Shown here: piece after piece, positions 12,058-22,705 of the stretch
How positions within the stretch are numbered: position 1 is the first letter of the stretch
How the letters are laid out: each line of letters opens with the position of its first letter
Origin: a virus
IMG/VR virus record: IMGVR_UViG_3300006919_000123
Coordinates: 1 to 41,013 of that record
DNA length: 41,013 nucleotides
Reading direction: 5' to 3' (one strand)
Notes under the pieces: generated by a model
Database searches by the model: none
Seen by the model: only the letters and a program-made list of their open reading frames with translations
What the model was told of the DNA's origin: nothing
Position numbers and translations under genes: made by a program

Positions 12058-13204
12058 GTCTCGGCCTCACGGTAACGCGGTGGACTTCACCCTCTGACTT
12101 GTCGTATGTAATAACCTTTGCGCCGCGCTGACTAACGTAGCCATTTGAACTACTGTAATTATCTCTTGCCGCGAGCGTTGGGTGCTGTTCGATTGTAGCC
12201 CCTGCGTCATCAAGCAGTCTTTCATGGTGGAGGTGACCGCAGTGAATGTAGGCGTGGGTAGAGGCGCCCCACATCTTTCTAAAGCGAGGCTCTGACGCAA
12301 ACAGCTTTTGCAGTTGAGCCATCTTCATCTTATGGCCGTGATGAAATCCCAGCATAATATCGCCGTGTTGGTAGGCGTAATACGGGAACTCGTTATCTAT
12401 AACCTCAACCCGAGGCTCGTCCTCAAAACGGTGCTTGATGAACTTTCTCATCCACACGCTGGACGCTAGGTCGTGGTTACCCTCTGCCTGAACAACCACC
12501 ACCTTGCCAAACCTTTTTAGCATTAGATGAACTGCCTCGGTCATCACGCTGATGCTAAGCTCAACAAGTTTTGAGTAACGGTCGTCCCCGGTAAGGTGGT
12601 GCCCGGCTGTGGGCGTAACCTGAACAAGTCCGTCCCAGTGGAGAAAGTCTCCGAGCTGGTTAAGGATTCCTGTCCCTGACTTCGGACTTGCATTTAACAT
12701 GTCATTAATAGAGTTTAAAAACACGTTACGAGCTATCTTTAAGTCCCAGTCTTCACCGTCGCTGTCCTTCCAAGCCTTCATCCCAAGATGAAAATCGGTG
12801 ATAGTAAGGAGGGAGGCTAGGTTCTCGTCGATTTGTTTTGGGGACTTGGCTGGTTTGAACTTAGGCAATGCCGTGGCGGCATTCTCTACCGCTTCAAGGA
12901 GGGCTTCTGCCCTGCGCTCTTCGTCCGTCGCTGACTTGACCCACTGTCCGGTGGGCTTGCCGTCTTCGTTGTAGTAGGTGGATATGCCCTTGACTTTGTA
13001 ACCTTCTGGCACAACATGCGTCATGTCGTGATCTGGGCTGTATCCCCGCTTGAGTGCGTTGATTTTTATGCGCTCAAGCATCTTGTAGACGTTACGCTCG
13101 GATATGCCTAGTCGCTTTGCCGCCTCTCGCTTTGTCATGCCGCCGTCTACAAGAGACGCGACTTCTGCCTGAGATTCACTCTCGGCAAACTTCCCCAGAT
13201 TCAT
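12041..13204 (-). CDS. HTH-metallophosphoesterase fusion
   Basis: The first 50 residues form a helix-turn-helix (MTKREAAKRLGISERNVYKML). From residue about 133 a calcineurin-like phosphoesterase follows with all core motifs: DFH (D137, H139), GDFLHW (D186), EGNHD (N243, H244), GFHHGHK (H291) and CGHLHH (323-327). Such fusions are widespread in tailed phages. The substrate is unknown; a nuclease or phosphodiesterase role on nucleic acid is plausible from the DNA-binding head. It lies 12 bases downstream of the giant protein gene. Confidence 0.9.
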   Translation of the reverse strand: MNLGKFAESESQAEVASLVDGGMTKREAAKRLGISERNVYKMLERIKINALKRGYSPDHDMTHVVPEGYKVKGISTYYNEDGKPTGQWVKSATDEERRAEALLEAVENAATALPKFKPAKSPKQIDENLASLLTITDFHLGMKAWKDSDGEDWDLKIARNVFLNSINDMLNASPKSGTGILNQLGDFLHWDGLVQVTPTAGHHLTGDDRYSKLVELSISVMTEAVHLMLKRFGKVVVVQAEGNHDLASSVWMRKFIKHRFEDEPRVEVIDNEFPYYAYQHGDIMLGFHHGHKMKMAQLQKLFASEPRFRKMWGASTHAYIHCGHLHHERLLDDAGATIEQHPTLAARDNYSSSNGYVSQRGAKVITYDKSEGEVHRVTVRPRHDKDN

Positions 13205-13216
13205 ATTTTGTCCCCG

Positions 13217-16200
13217 CTAAAATGTGGTCTCAATGAACGGCAGGTCTGCCACTTCCTTTAATCTTGGCATTACCTTTAGGTATTCGTTTAATTGAGCGTC
13301 AAGATCATCAATTATCTGTCTTTTTTGATCTGGATCCATGTCGGCGTTAATGACTTGTCTTTTTTGATTCCTGACCTTATCCAGCTTTCTTTTGACGGAG
13401 TAGACAGGTTCTTTTAATGCTACTAAATGCCGTCGAGACGCAATGTAAGCGTTTAGGTCATCCACTCTGCCGTCTTTTTTCAGCCGGTTCATTGTGTTGA
13501 TCACGGTTGATACTTCATTGTAGAGCGGATACGCATCTTCTTTAAGGCCAGAGCCTTCCTTCTGCCCAAAGAACCGGCGCCACAAGGGGAACTCGTACAT
13601 GCTTTTTGATGGCGGTAAGGGAGATCCCTCACCCTGCACAAACTCTGTTTTAAGCCCCCGATCCGCAAGGTTTAGAACATAGCCGCCAATGGTGCCGGTA
13701 TAACCAAACATAACGTGGTCTACTTTCATCGGACTAATGTTCAGTGCCTGCCCAATATACTTGCCCATCTCTGTCGTGCCAGCAGAGTCCTGTAACCCGC
13801 CAGTGACTTTCTGGTCGATGTAAAACGGAACGATTGGCCTTCCAGTAAAGAAGTTATGATTAAGACTGGCCTCCACAATCGGAGCAATAGCCTGAGCGCC
13901 AAGCGGGTTGATTTCTAGCGTAGACACCACACCGCGAGTAATTGTTTCTCGTACCTCGGGGGCAGTTTTCTCTCCAAGCGTTGCCGCCATAATCGTTTCA
14001 GGGACGGTCTTAAACAGAAGGCCAACCTCAAACGGGATGGGAATGCGGACAGGCACGCCAGCAGGGGTCGGGAGGAGCCAGTTGTTATCTCGTACCTCGT
14101 CTGACTGCTCTTTGTACTGGTCGTCGTCACTGACCAGCATGTAGTAGATAGCAGACAGGCCGGACAGTAATAATCCCCGAGTAGCAAACTTCTGGAATGT
14201 TTTGCCGCGAGGATTTTTTACTGCTGAATAGTTACCTCCAGCGGCTCGCACAAAAACATCCAAACCTTGGAACCTAGCATTCAAGAATGGTATCGCCGCA
14301 GTAATGACGCGAGCCAGCGGGTGTGCGCCTCGCCTAGAGAAGTTAATGACCTCCATTGCTTGAAACGCGGCCTCGGCTTCGTTGCCCGTTCTGGCAAGGA
14401 CATCGTTGTAAACGGCGTTTCTGGTTGCGGCGTCAGATAGGGTGGTGGCGTCGCCAGCCCACCGCCAAACAGTAGAGAACATCTGAAGAGGACCACCACG
14501 GCCTCCGTCAGGGCCAATCCCCCTGCGTCTTGACTCCTCGGTAAAGAACTCAACTATGTTGTCTGGGTCTCTGGAGTAGTCATAGCCACCGACTACGCCA
14601 ACGCGCTCAAGGCGATTCATGCCGTCCCCAATACCTTTGAAGCTGTCCAATATAGGAACAAAGTTTGAGCCTGACGTTACAAACGTGGAGAATGTGTCTC
14701 GCATCAAGTTAGCAATCATAAAACCGGGGTCTCGCGTAACCGTTTCACGCAAGATCATGCTTGGAAAGCCCAAAACCTTGGTTAACACGTCAGTGACAGC
14801 GCCCCCGCCCAGCGTCTCCATAGAGCTGTAGATTAGATTGTCATCAATCTGGAACTGAACTGCCTTTCCGTTAACCTTGAACTTTATCCCATCGGCCAGC
14901 TTTGGCTTTGTGGCAACCTGACGGGCCAGCCCCAGAGATTGCATGTCACGGGCTATTCTTTGTTGCGCCACGTTGCGCATGCCCATTTCAATAGCCGCGC
15001 TAAGGTTCAGGGAGACGGACTCAATCAGGCCCACATCCACCGCCTTTTCGCTACCTTTGTACTCCTTGAAGCTGGACAAATGCGTCAAGTCTCCGAACAC
15101 ACCTGACGCAACCTTGGGCACATTCTTGTCCCCTTGCGCCTGACGGTAAAAAGGAACGTAGGACGATGCCTTCCACTCTTCGGCGGTCTGGTCATTGAGG
15201 ATGCCGGTGTTTTTCAGGAACTCAATGGTCTTGTCGTTATATGCCTGCCATACGTCATGCCATTCTTTAACGGGGTTGTATCCATTGACATCCGTTAAAG
15301 CGTCGATCTCCTGAAGGATTGCGTCTCTGCTTTGCGCATCTACGGGGTTTGGTAGTCCCTTGCTATCAAGGTACTTTCCCCGCTCAATCATGGCGTATGA
15401 CTGCGCCAGTTTTCGCAAGTCCCCTACATCCTTGTTGTAGATCAAGGACATTACCTCTATCAACCCCCTGTACTGTCTCCCGCCATAAGAGAAGTTTACG
15501 ACCTTGGTCAGTCCGTTTTCGTACACGGGAACCCCATCCTTCACGGCAGAGGCCAGAATGCCTTTTGCTCGGTCAGCAAACAGCACAGCGGCTATGGCGC
15601 TAGAGTCGGCTTCCAACTCACGCAACATGGGGTTCTTCTGATAATACTTCTCCAGCCCCGCATGCCTATTGATTGCGAGCTGTTTGAACTTGGTGAGCAT
15701 AGTCCCGATCGGGCCGGTATCCGTGGCGCCCATGAACACTTTGCCATTGGCTTCTTCGCGGGCTGGCCCTCTTGTTAACTTGTCAATAGCAGACTGAGCC
15801 GCCGGGGAGCGTGCTGGCTCGTCATACAGTTGCTCATCTGCGGGGAGTGCCGCCTCTGGGTTTCGGCCAATATACTGCGCCTCTGGAGACGCCTTCACGC
15901 TAAAGCGGGGCGGTCCCTGAGTCTTGTCTATTGCTTCAATGTTTTGCTGAACCGCCTGCTCTATCTTGGCTGGGTCTACTTGGCGGGCTGATCGGTCCTC
16001 TAGCTGTTCTGTTGCCGAAAGGTCGCTATCAAGGCGTCCAGCCCCGCGTCTATCTGAGCCTCCGACATCTGCACCGAGTCGAACTCCATCTGGTCCTCGC
16101 TCTGCGCGGCGCCGAACCCGATCCTTGGCTCGCTCAATTCGACTTCGGTCAACTCCGATCTTGGTGAGGTATTTTTCTGTTGAGGTTGCATAGTCTTGTC

Positions 16201-19200
16201 TAACATGTCGTAGATTAACCCCGAGTGATTTGTATAAATCTTGCTCAGGATACCATATCAAGGCTTGGAATGCCGCCGGTTCAATCGATACGCCCGTGGC
16301 CTCCTCAAACTTCTTGATCGCCCTGTATGTGATATCCCTAAGTTGATTTCTGTGGGTGCCATTCATTGGCACATCATTGGTGCCGTCTAACAGCTTGATT
16401 AGGTTCTCGGCGGCAAGAGTTTGTTCGCTCTTCTCGCGTTTGCCAGACTTGAACTCGGCAGAATACTTTCTGTAATCGCTTTCGTGTTTGCTCTTTATCT
16501 CTCTGGCTTGGCGCTCAATAGCATCCTTGAGCACCCGCTTTCTCCCAACGGCAGTCGCAACTCGCTTATAGGCGTTGTCGAGTTTAGTCTTCGACGTGCC
16601 CATCAGCGTTCCCGACAGACGACCCATCGTGCGCATAAACCACATGTCCATTGTGACAGGGCTGAAGTCGCCACGCAGGTTGGTGTAAAACCCGTTTCCA
16701 ATCTTGGGTCCGAATATGGCCGAACCGTACACCGTGTTTTCAGCAAGCTCACCGGTATCTGCCTGCTTGCCCAGTAATGCTCTGCTGGCCTTGTTGAGGT
16801 CTTTTACCAAGAACTCCGTGCGCAAGAACTGCTCAATCTCTACAGGCGTCATCTTCTCCAGTAGCTTGTTAGCCTTCTTGAAGTTGGACTCCATTGACTT
16901 CTTCTTGTCGCCCTTGCCCTCTATCTTGAACTTGCCGTTCTTTTTGTAATAGTTGTACGCCTGCTCTGCAAAGGCAAGATTGTCTGGCACGGCTAGGTTC
17001 TGAGATGTTATGGCTAGTGACATCAAGAACGTCGCCCGAGAGCCTGCGTCTGTCTTGATCTCTGGGTGAACCTCGGCAAGCATTTCTATTGTCTTGTCGA
17101 TGGTCTCGTCGTACCACTCTACGGCGCTCTCTTGGTTGCCGTATTCAAAGATGGCTTCTTTTGCGAGATCATCGGCAATGGCCTCTCGGTCTGCCTCTCT
17201 GGCGACGTTTCGCGGGACGCCCCCAAGGCGCTCCAGTGTTCTTCGCTGTAGATATCCTGCAACAGCCTTCTTGCCCTTTAGTTTTGGAGGCTGTTCTGCG
17301 CCAGATACAACGTCAACAATGTCAACAGGCACGTCGGCGGGGGAACGGTCTAAGAGGTCTTCGTCGGCATCTGGTGGCCCGATCAGATCCTCATCGACAT
17401 CTGGCTGGTCGATCAGCTCTTGAGGCTTTCTCTCTGACGTGTCAGCAACAACTCCGGTCCCAATTATGCCTCTCTCTGGGACTGTTCCGTCGCCACTGCG
17501 CTCTGTCTGGTAGAGCGTTCGTATCTCACCGCGCTCTCTGGCCCCTATCTCGCCCGTCTCTAATCGGCGCAAGAAGTCGCTAAAGTTGCTTGCCTCGACG
17601 CCACGGGTAAAGCCGATCATCTGCTTAAAGAAGTCCATGATACGGCGCATGATTGTTCTTGGCTTGCCGCCTATCTTTATAGCGTTGCCGCGATCATCGA
17701 TCAGCTTGCCCTGATAGCCGTACTTAATCAGCTCCGCAATGGCTTCTTCCATCTGCTTGACGGGATTAAGATTCGGGTAGGCTCTCGCGGCGTATGTTAC
17801 AAAACTTTCGCTAGGGTCATAGTCGGTGGAGTTGCTGGGCCTGTATCTCCTTGCCGCCCGCTCTAAAAGCTCAAGCTCTTCCTGAGTAATTAAGTCCAGC
17901 GAGCGTAAAGCGTGGATTGTTTCGTGATTAAACGTGCCAAGTATCGCTGTTTCTAATTCCGCATCTGTGGCGTTGGGTCCGATCTCATTTAGTATTCTGT
18001 CAAAACTGACCTGAAGAATCTTTTCAGTAGGATTGTACGCGCCTCTAGCCATTTCTCCGCGAGTGTTATCGACAAAGACAATGTTTCCTTCTGCATCAAC
18101 TTCGGCTCCCCTGACTCTATCAACGAGCCTTGCCGTCACGTCCCCAGAAAGCCCAATCGCCGAAAGTCGCTTCGCAATAGCCTTCGCCATTGCCTGACGA
18201 CGTTGATCTGGAGCCGGTAGCGCCAGTATCTGTGACTCTTCAACAGCAACAGACTGGGCCGGGGTGGCAATTTCTTTTGCTTTTTTTACCACCTTTTCGT
18301 ATGTAGCCGGTTTTATCTCAAGGCCGCGCAACTCAAATGCCGCTCTAGGGATGTCCGATCCCTGCTCACGCAAGTGCTCCACCGCAAGCTGAAGCTGTGC
18401 CGCTGAATATGGCTTGATGTCAAAGACGGGGATCTTGGTGGGCTTATTGAAGCGGGGAGCCTGCCGTAGCTTGAAGTAAAGCAACTGGCGCTCTTCTTTG
18501 GTGAGATCATTGATTGACTGGTCTCGGCGTAACTTTCTGCCGGTGTAACGCTGGGCTATCTGCCTCATCTCCGGAGACCGATAGTCCATATCTATGTTTT
18601 TGGCCTCAAGGAGCTGGTTAAACTTGTCTCTACTAAGCTCCTCTGCGCCAAACAGGTCCGCACTACTGACAAATGAGCCGCCTTTACGCTGGTTGACAAA
18701 GGCCGCGTAGTTCATTGCGTCCTGCATGCTGGTAAACTTAATCCTACTGGGAGCGCGCTTACCCGCACTGCGAGCCGCCTCTTTCTCTTGGGCGGTTGCT
18801 GGTCTGGAGTTTATCGTTCCGGTCGATGCGCCGTCTCGGTCTATACTGATCATTGGCACGCCGTCTTTCTGCGTTGCCCGTAAAGTGTCTACATCGGAAG
18901 CGCCAGACTCAAACTCAGCCAGTCGCCCGACATTGTCACCAATAACCTTTCGGACCTCCGAAAGAGAGAACCGATCTGTTTCTGGCAGACCCTTTTTAAG
19001 TCGCGCCGCATTCAGTCTTTGAGATGCAGACATATCCTTCAACTTAACGCCAGCGTCTATGGCTTGCTGGGCTGTTAAGTCGTCCGCAAAGCCCTCTTCG
19101 GTGGTCGTTCCGGCGGCATAGTCTACTGCTGACTTGTTGTATGTATTCCTGTCTACACCAAGTACTTGTCGTCCCAGCATAAGCAAGGACTGCCGTTGAT

Positions 19201-20686
19201 CGCCGTCAACCTCTAGCCCTGACTCGTCAATAGCAAGCTGATTGTTCTGCTCTATCGTTTGCTCTAAAACCTGCTCATTTAAAGCGGCGGCAAGTTGCGC
19301 GGCTTCAACTGGGTCTGCGTATTCTGGACCGTACCTGTTGCCTTGGCTGTCGGTAACAAAACCAGTATCGCCATATCCGGTCACTGGCTCGGCGGGCAAA
19401 CCGGCTTCTCTGGCCTCCATTGCCCTTCGCAGGTCAGCTTGCGCACTTTCTGTATTAGACGAAAACGTCTCGTACACTGGAAAACTGGGACCAAGGCGTC
19501 GCGCAATCTCTATGGCTGTCGCCTTGTAGGGGTTGCCACCGGCAGGTCTTTGCTCCACCACAGGAATGCCATCTGGGCCTGTAGTTGTAAAAGGCACAGT
19601 AGCAGGCTCGACGTTAATGACATCGATCTCTGCCTCTGGGGCCACCTGCCCTTGTGCCGCCTTCTGATCGGACCTTGCCTCTCTGCGAGCCTGAGCCTCA
19701 GCCTCTTCTTTTTCCCTAAGTTCTCTTTCGCCCTGAAGGGACGCCTGATCTAGCGCCGACTTGCGTCTTCCTGATGCGTAGTTCACAACAAGGTCTGCGG
19801 CGGCACCAACTGCGCCACCAATAGTGAGATCATCCCACGCGGACTCGCCAACCTGAGTGTTGGGGTCGTACAGTCCGCGAGCGGTAAAGTCCTGTAATAG
19901 TCCTGCGGTGACTTCCTGCACGCCCTCTACGCCGCCTGTCTTGGCCGCGCTGGTCAGTCTAGGCATAATGGACTTGGCTAGGGATTGACCGGCAACTTCC
20001 TTTGGCAGACCCCTGAACAATCGTTCAACGGGCGCTAACTCAGTCAAGCCAATGGCTCCACCGATAGAAATAGCCGCATCCTCGGTCTCGGGGCTGACCT
20101 CTATGCCTTGGGCGCGGGCCTGAGCGATTCTCTGTGACTGGTCACCAGCACCAGCGCCTACGGCCAGTGTGCCTGCCCCGCCAAGCTGGGCGGCTGTCAT
20201 CGCCTTGCCGGTTAGCCCTGCGGCTTTTCCGATCAGGCCGGGGCCAAGGAAGGTAAAGAATGAACCAAGACCCTCACCAAACTTGGTGCCGAATGAGTCT
20301 TGATATCGTTGATCAACGCCCAAGGCGCTTTCGTTGATGGCCTCTCGGCCCTGACGCGCAAGGTTCAGAAGATAGTCTTCGTCCTCGTCGTCTATAGCAT
20401 CTTCTAGACCGACCGCATTTAGACCGGCATCGGCAAGCTGAAACAAACCCTCGCCGGTAGATATCAGGCTGTTGGCAACCCCGCGTGGAACACCTTTCAG
20501 CGTCTCACCTAGAGTGCCTAGCACTGTGGTTTCTTCTCGGTCACCCAAGAACTGAATGACATCGCCAGCGGTGTAGCCTTGCGAAAACGCGGAATCTAAG
20601 TCAAAGTTGTTTTTTTTGGACAAAAAAAGCGCGATATCCCCTTCGGTATAGCCCGCTTCGATTGCCTTTTGTATGTCTAAAGCCAC
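13217..20686 (-). CDS. Giant polyvalent protein with zincin domain (2,489 aa), likely ejected internal virion protein
   Basis: The start is GTG at 20686, with TAGGAG 9 bases upstream. Order of parts: two short 'GYTxGD...FL' repeats (residues 8-50), a Gly/Ala-rich hydrophobic region (about 60-290), a disordered charged linker, a zincin with HETIH at 921-925 and downstream EEAIAE near 980, a helical domain at about 1160-1500 with the GFYTNLRGDFSPVTMD segment, and a C-terminal LPD38-like region (about 1975-2489, with ITRGVVSTLEINPLG and PLWRRFFGQKEG). Large polyvalent proteins of this type are packaged and injected, acting on the host early. The peptidase target is unknown. Confidence 0.85.
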   Translation of the reverse strand: MALDIQKAIEAGYTEGDIALFLSKKNNFDLDSAFSQGYTAGDVIQFLGDREETTVLGTLGETLKGVPRGVANSLISTGEGLFQLADAGLNAVGLEDAIDDEDEDYLLNLARQGREAINESALGVDQRYQDSFGTKFGEGLGSFFTFLGPGLIGKAAGLTGKAMTAAQLGGAGTLAVGAGAGDQSQRIAQARAQGIEVSPETEDAAISIGGAIGLTELAPVERLFRGLPKEVAGQSLAKSIMPRLTSAAKTGGVEGVQEVTAGLLQDFTARGLYDPNTQVGESAWDDLTIGGAVGAAADLVVNYASGRRKSALDQASLQGERELREKEEAEAQARREARSDQKAAQGQVAPEAEIDVINVEPATVPFTTTGPDGIPVVEQRPAGGNPYKATAIEIARRLGPSFPVYETFSSNTESAQADLRRAMEAREAGLPAEPVTGYGDTGFVTDSQGNRYGPEYADPVEAAQLAAALNEQVLEQTIEQNNQLAIDESGLEVDGDQRQSLLMLGRQVLGVDRNTYNKSAVDYAAGTTTEEGFADDLTAQQAIDAGVKLKDMSASQRLNAARLKKGLPETDRFSLSEVRKVIGDNVGRLAEFESGASDVDTLRATQKDGVPMISIDRDGASTGTINSRPATAQEKEAARSAGKRAPSRIKFTSMQDAMNYAAFVNQRKGGSFVSSADLFGAEELSRDKFNQLLEAKNIDMDYRSPEMRQIAQRYTGRKLRRDQSINDLTKEERQLLYFKLRQAPRFNKPTKIPVFDIKPYSAAQLQLAVEHLREQGSDIPRAAFELRGLEIKPATYEKVVKKAKEIATPAQSVAVEESQILALPAPDQRRQAMAKAIAKRLSAIGLSGDVTARLVDRVRGAEVDAEGNIVFVDNTRGEMARGAYNPTEKILQVSFDRILNEIGPNATDAELETAILGTFNHETIHALRSLDLITQEELELLERAARRYRPSNSTDYDPSESFVTYAARAYPNLNPVKQMEEAIAELIKYGYQGKLIDDRGNAIKIGGKPRTIMRRIMDFFKQMIGFTRGVEASNFSDFLRRLETGEIGARERGEIRTLYQTERSGDGTVPERGIIGTGVVADTSERKPQELIDQPDVDEDLIGPPDADEDLLDRSPADVPVDIVDVVSGAEQPPKLKGKKAVAGYLQRRTLERLGGVPRNVAREADREAIADDLAKEAIFEYGNQESAVEWYDETIDKTIEMLAEVHPEIKTDAGSRATFLMSLAITSQNLAVPDNLAFAEQAYNYYKKNGKFKIEGKGDKKKSMESNFKKANKLLEKMTPVEIEQFLRTEFLVKDLNKASRALLGKQADTGELAENTVYGSAIFGPKIGNGFYTNLRGDFSPVTMDMWFMRTMGRLSGTLMGTSKTKLDNAYKRVATAVGRKRVLKDAIERQAREIKSKHESDYRKYSAEFKSGKREKSEQTLAAENLIKLLDGTNDVPMNGTHRNQLRDITYRAIKKFEEATGVSIEPAAFQALIWYPEQDLYKSLGVNLRHVRQDYATSTEKYLTKIGVDRSRIERAKDRVRRRAERGPDGVRLGADVGGSDRRGAGRLDSDLSATEQLEDRSARQVDPAKIEQAVQQNIEAIDKTQGPPRFSVKASPEAQYIGRNPEAALPADEQLYDEPARSPAAQSAIDKLTRGPAREEANGKVFMGATDTGPIGTMLTKFKQLAINRHAGLEKYYQKNPMLRELEADSSAIAAVLFADRAKGILASAVKDGVPVYENGLTKVVNFSYGGRQYRGLIEVMSLIYNKDVGDLRKLAQSYAMIERGKYLDSKGLPNPVDAQSRDAILQEIDALTDVNGYNPVKEWHDVWQAYNDKTIEFLKNTGILNDQTAEEWKASSYVPFYRQAQGDKNVPKVASGVFGDLTHLSSFKEYKGSEKAVDVGLIESVSLNLSAAIEMGMRNVAQQRIARDMQSLGLARQVATKPKLADGIKFKVNGKAVQFQIDDNLIYSSMETLGGGAVTDVLTKVLGFPSMILRETVTRDPGFMIANLMRDTFSTFVTSGSNFVPILDSFKGIGDGMNRLERVGVVGGYDYSRDPDNIVEFFTEESRRRGIGPDGGRGGPLQMFSTVWRWAGDATTLSDAATRNAVYNDVLARTGNEAEAAFQAMEVINFSRRGAHPLARVITAAIPFLNARFQGLDVFVRAAGGNYSAVKNPRGKTFQKFATRGLLLSGLSAIYYMLVSDDDQYKEQSDEVRDNNWLLPTPAGVPVRIPIPFEVGLLFKTVPETIMAATLGEKTAPEVRETITRGVVSTLEINPLGAQAIAPIVEASLNHNFFTGRPIVPFYIDQKVTGGLQDSAGTTEMGKYIGQALNISPMKVDHVMFGYTGTIGGYVLNLADRGLKTEFVQGEGSPLPPSKSMYEFPLWRRFFGQKEGSGLKEDAYPLYNEVSTVINTMNRLKKDGRVDDLNAYIASRRHLVALKEPVYSVKRKLDKVRNQKRQVINADMDPDQKRQIIDDLDAQLNEYLKVMPRLKEVADLPFIETTF

Positions 20687-20697
20687 TGATTAGGCTC

Positions 20698-22695
20698 CTA
20701 CTTTAAGAGGGATGCTAAGGCGTTAACGTCCTTTCCTGAAAGTCCGCTAGTCACCGCTGGTGCCGACATGTCTAGCCCCATCGTCTGGTAAAGCAAGTCT
20801 TCTAGAGCCTTAAAACGCACCTTTTCTGAGTCCGTCATTTCAAACGAGTCCTCTCGCAAGCTTGCCACTTGCTCGGATAGCGCCCTGAGCAGTGCGCGCT
20901 GGCTTGTCGCATCGCTAACATTAATCGTTGCGTCTATCTTCCGCTCCAACTGCTTCAACTGCTTGCCAAACTGAGACTCGTCAACATCCATCTTACGCTC
21001 AAAGCGATCAGCCTCTTCGCCCCTGCGGATATCCTCACGACCCGCTTGATACTCAGCCAGACGGCTCCTCGCATCTAGCGCCCTTGCGTCAGCAGTACCC
21101 TTCATGGCGGCAGTGCCTGCGGCGGCAAGCCCTTTCGCTACGTCACCAGACGCAACTCCAGCGCCAATCTGTATCATTGCGTTGGATAGAGCCTGTTGCT
21201 TGCTTTCTGCTATGAGGTCTGAGAAGTCAAGAGCAGGCATTGGCGTGTCTTTTCCGCCTCTAGTTAGACCGTCAAGTATGCCAGACAGGTCTTGTCTTTT
21301 GGGGTTAACGGTGACCTCCTCTAGCCCTGTCAAGGCGTCCACTGCCTTCGTTGTTCCGAATGGGTTGGATACCGGCCCTGTGGGGCCAATCCCCAGCTCT
21401 CTGCTCGACTGGGCAATATCTATGATCTTGTTGCTTCTGTCTTGAGGTCCGGGTGTTCCTGCGAGGGCTGTCACGGCCTCCGTGAGCATGGTAGGCTCTC
21501 CCTTACCCCCGAGGATCGCGTCCTCTGGGAGATTCATGAGGCGCATGTCCTGATTGCCTCCAGCGGCCCGTCTATCTGCCATCCTCTGGTTTATTCCAGA
21601 CAAAAAGTCCCCCGCCTGCTCACGGTTTTGCTCCAGACCAGCAACAACCGATGGGGCAGAGAATGGGTTTCTACCGATTCTGGCGGGCTGGCTTTGGACT
21701 TCCGCACTGCCTGCCGCTTGTACACGCGCATCTCCGCCGCCAACCGGCGCAATACCTAAATCATCAGAAGCGGAGCTGGCAAAGATGCCTCTGATGCCGG
21801 TGTCAGGCATCGCGTACTCATCTACCACCTGCCGGGCAAGCGCAGACGCGGCAGGCTCTAGCATTCTGTCGTCTTCTGGCTTGGACTTATATGCGTCAAA
21901 CAGGCCAAGGGCGTCCGCCGCACGCACCACCATTGGGCCTTTGTACAAGTCAGAACCGCCAGCCAGCTTAGGCATCATGCGCATAGGAGCCGCTTCGGAC
22001 ACAGCCTCTCGGTCTGCGGCAGTCATCCCGCGAACCGGCTCCATACCTGCGCCTTCGCCTTCCACCACGGCCCTTGCATAGCTTAACGCCGCATCCCTAG
22101 AGCTACCATCCATGCCAGAAATCTCTCCGAGAACATCGGCGTAGGCAATCTCCCCGGTCCCAACTTTAGCCAGCAAGGCGTCCATCATTTGCTGAAGGGG
22201 CTGTCCGCTAGGCATTATTCTCTGCAACTGGTTCGGAAACTGCCCCCCACCCACCATCTGCACTATCCCGCCCTGAGCCATACCCATCGGGGGCATAGCC
22301 GGTGGTGCAGACGCTATACCGCCCATAGGCATGGGAGGCATGCCGCCTTGAGGCATAGGTGGCTTAGGAGCCTGTGGGGGAGCCATAGGGGGCATTCCTT
22401 GTGGGGGCATACCACCCATAGGGGGTGCGCCCATAGGAGCCATAGCGGCCTGCTGAGGGGCCATTTGAGGGGGCATCATGCTAGCAATGCCGCCCATCGC
22501 CTCTGACAGTATCTGATCTTTGACTGTGCCCTGATTCTGCTGTTGCTCTTCATGCCGCTTGCGCATATCAGTGCGCCGCTTGATCTCAGAAATCACCAAG
22601 AACTGAGGAACCTGACCGCTTGGGGCCGACGCCTCTTCCATCAGGGCTTGATCTGGAAGCCCCTTGATGATGTCCTCTTGCTCAAGAATGTTCAT
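20698..22695 (-). CDS. Large disordered structural protein (665 aa)
   Basis: Residues about 60-150 are rich in Met, Pro, Gly and Gln with MGG/MPPM/PPQ runs, then Gly-rich segments. The middle contains several predicted coil segments. The last 110 residues are a charged coiled-coil-like region (RREEADRFERKMDVDESQ style). No enzyme motif was found. It is translated just before the giant polyvalent protein, with 11 bases between, and probably is a virion or injection-associated protein. That role is inference from position. Confidence 0.65.
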   Translation of the reverse strand: MNILEQEDIIKGLPDQALMEEASAPSGQVPQFLVISEIKRRTDMRKRHEEQQQNQGTVKDQILSEAMGGIASMMPPQMAPQQAAMAPMGAPPMGGMPPQGMPPMAPPQAPKPPMPQGGMPPMPMGGIASAPPAMPPMGMAQGGIVQMVGGGQFPNQLQRIMPSGQPLQQMMDALLAKVGTGEIAYADVLGEISGMDGSSRDAALSYARAVVEGEGAGMEPVRGMTAADREAVSEAAPMRMMPKLAGGSDLYKGPMVVRAADALGLFDAYKSKPEDDRMLEPAASALARQVVDEYAMPDTGIRGIFASSASDDLGIAPVGGGDARVQAAGSAEVQSQPARIGRNPFSAPSVVAGLEQNREQAGDFLSGINQRMADRRAAGGNQDMRLMNLPEDAILGGKGEPTMLTEAVTALAGTPGPQDRSNKIIDIAQSSRELGIGPTGPVSNPFGTTKAVDALTGLEEVTVNPKRQDLSGILDGLTRGGKDTPMPALDFSDLIAESKQQALSNAMIQIGAGVASGDVAKGLAAAGTAAMKGTADARALDARSRLAEYQAGREDIRRGEEADRFERKMDVDESQFGKQLKQLERKIDATINVSDATSQRALLRALSEQVASLREDSFEMTDSEKVRFKALEDLLYQTMGLDMSAPAVTSGLSGKDVNALASLLK

Positions 22696-22705
22696 CAGCT
22701 AATCC

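Noticed and set aside
15931-16206. Frames in both directions inside the giant gene
   Set aside because: They are shadows of the 2,489-residue frame and have no signals.
22189-22506. His-rich rightward frame
   Set aside because: It is the antisense reading of the Met/Pro/Gly-rich part of the 665-residue protein.
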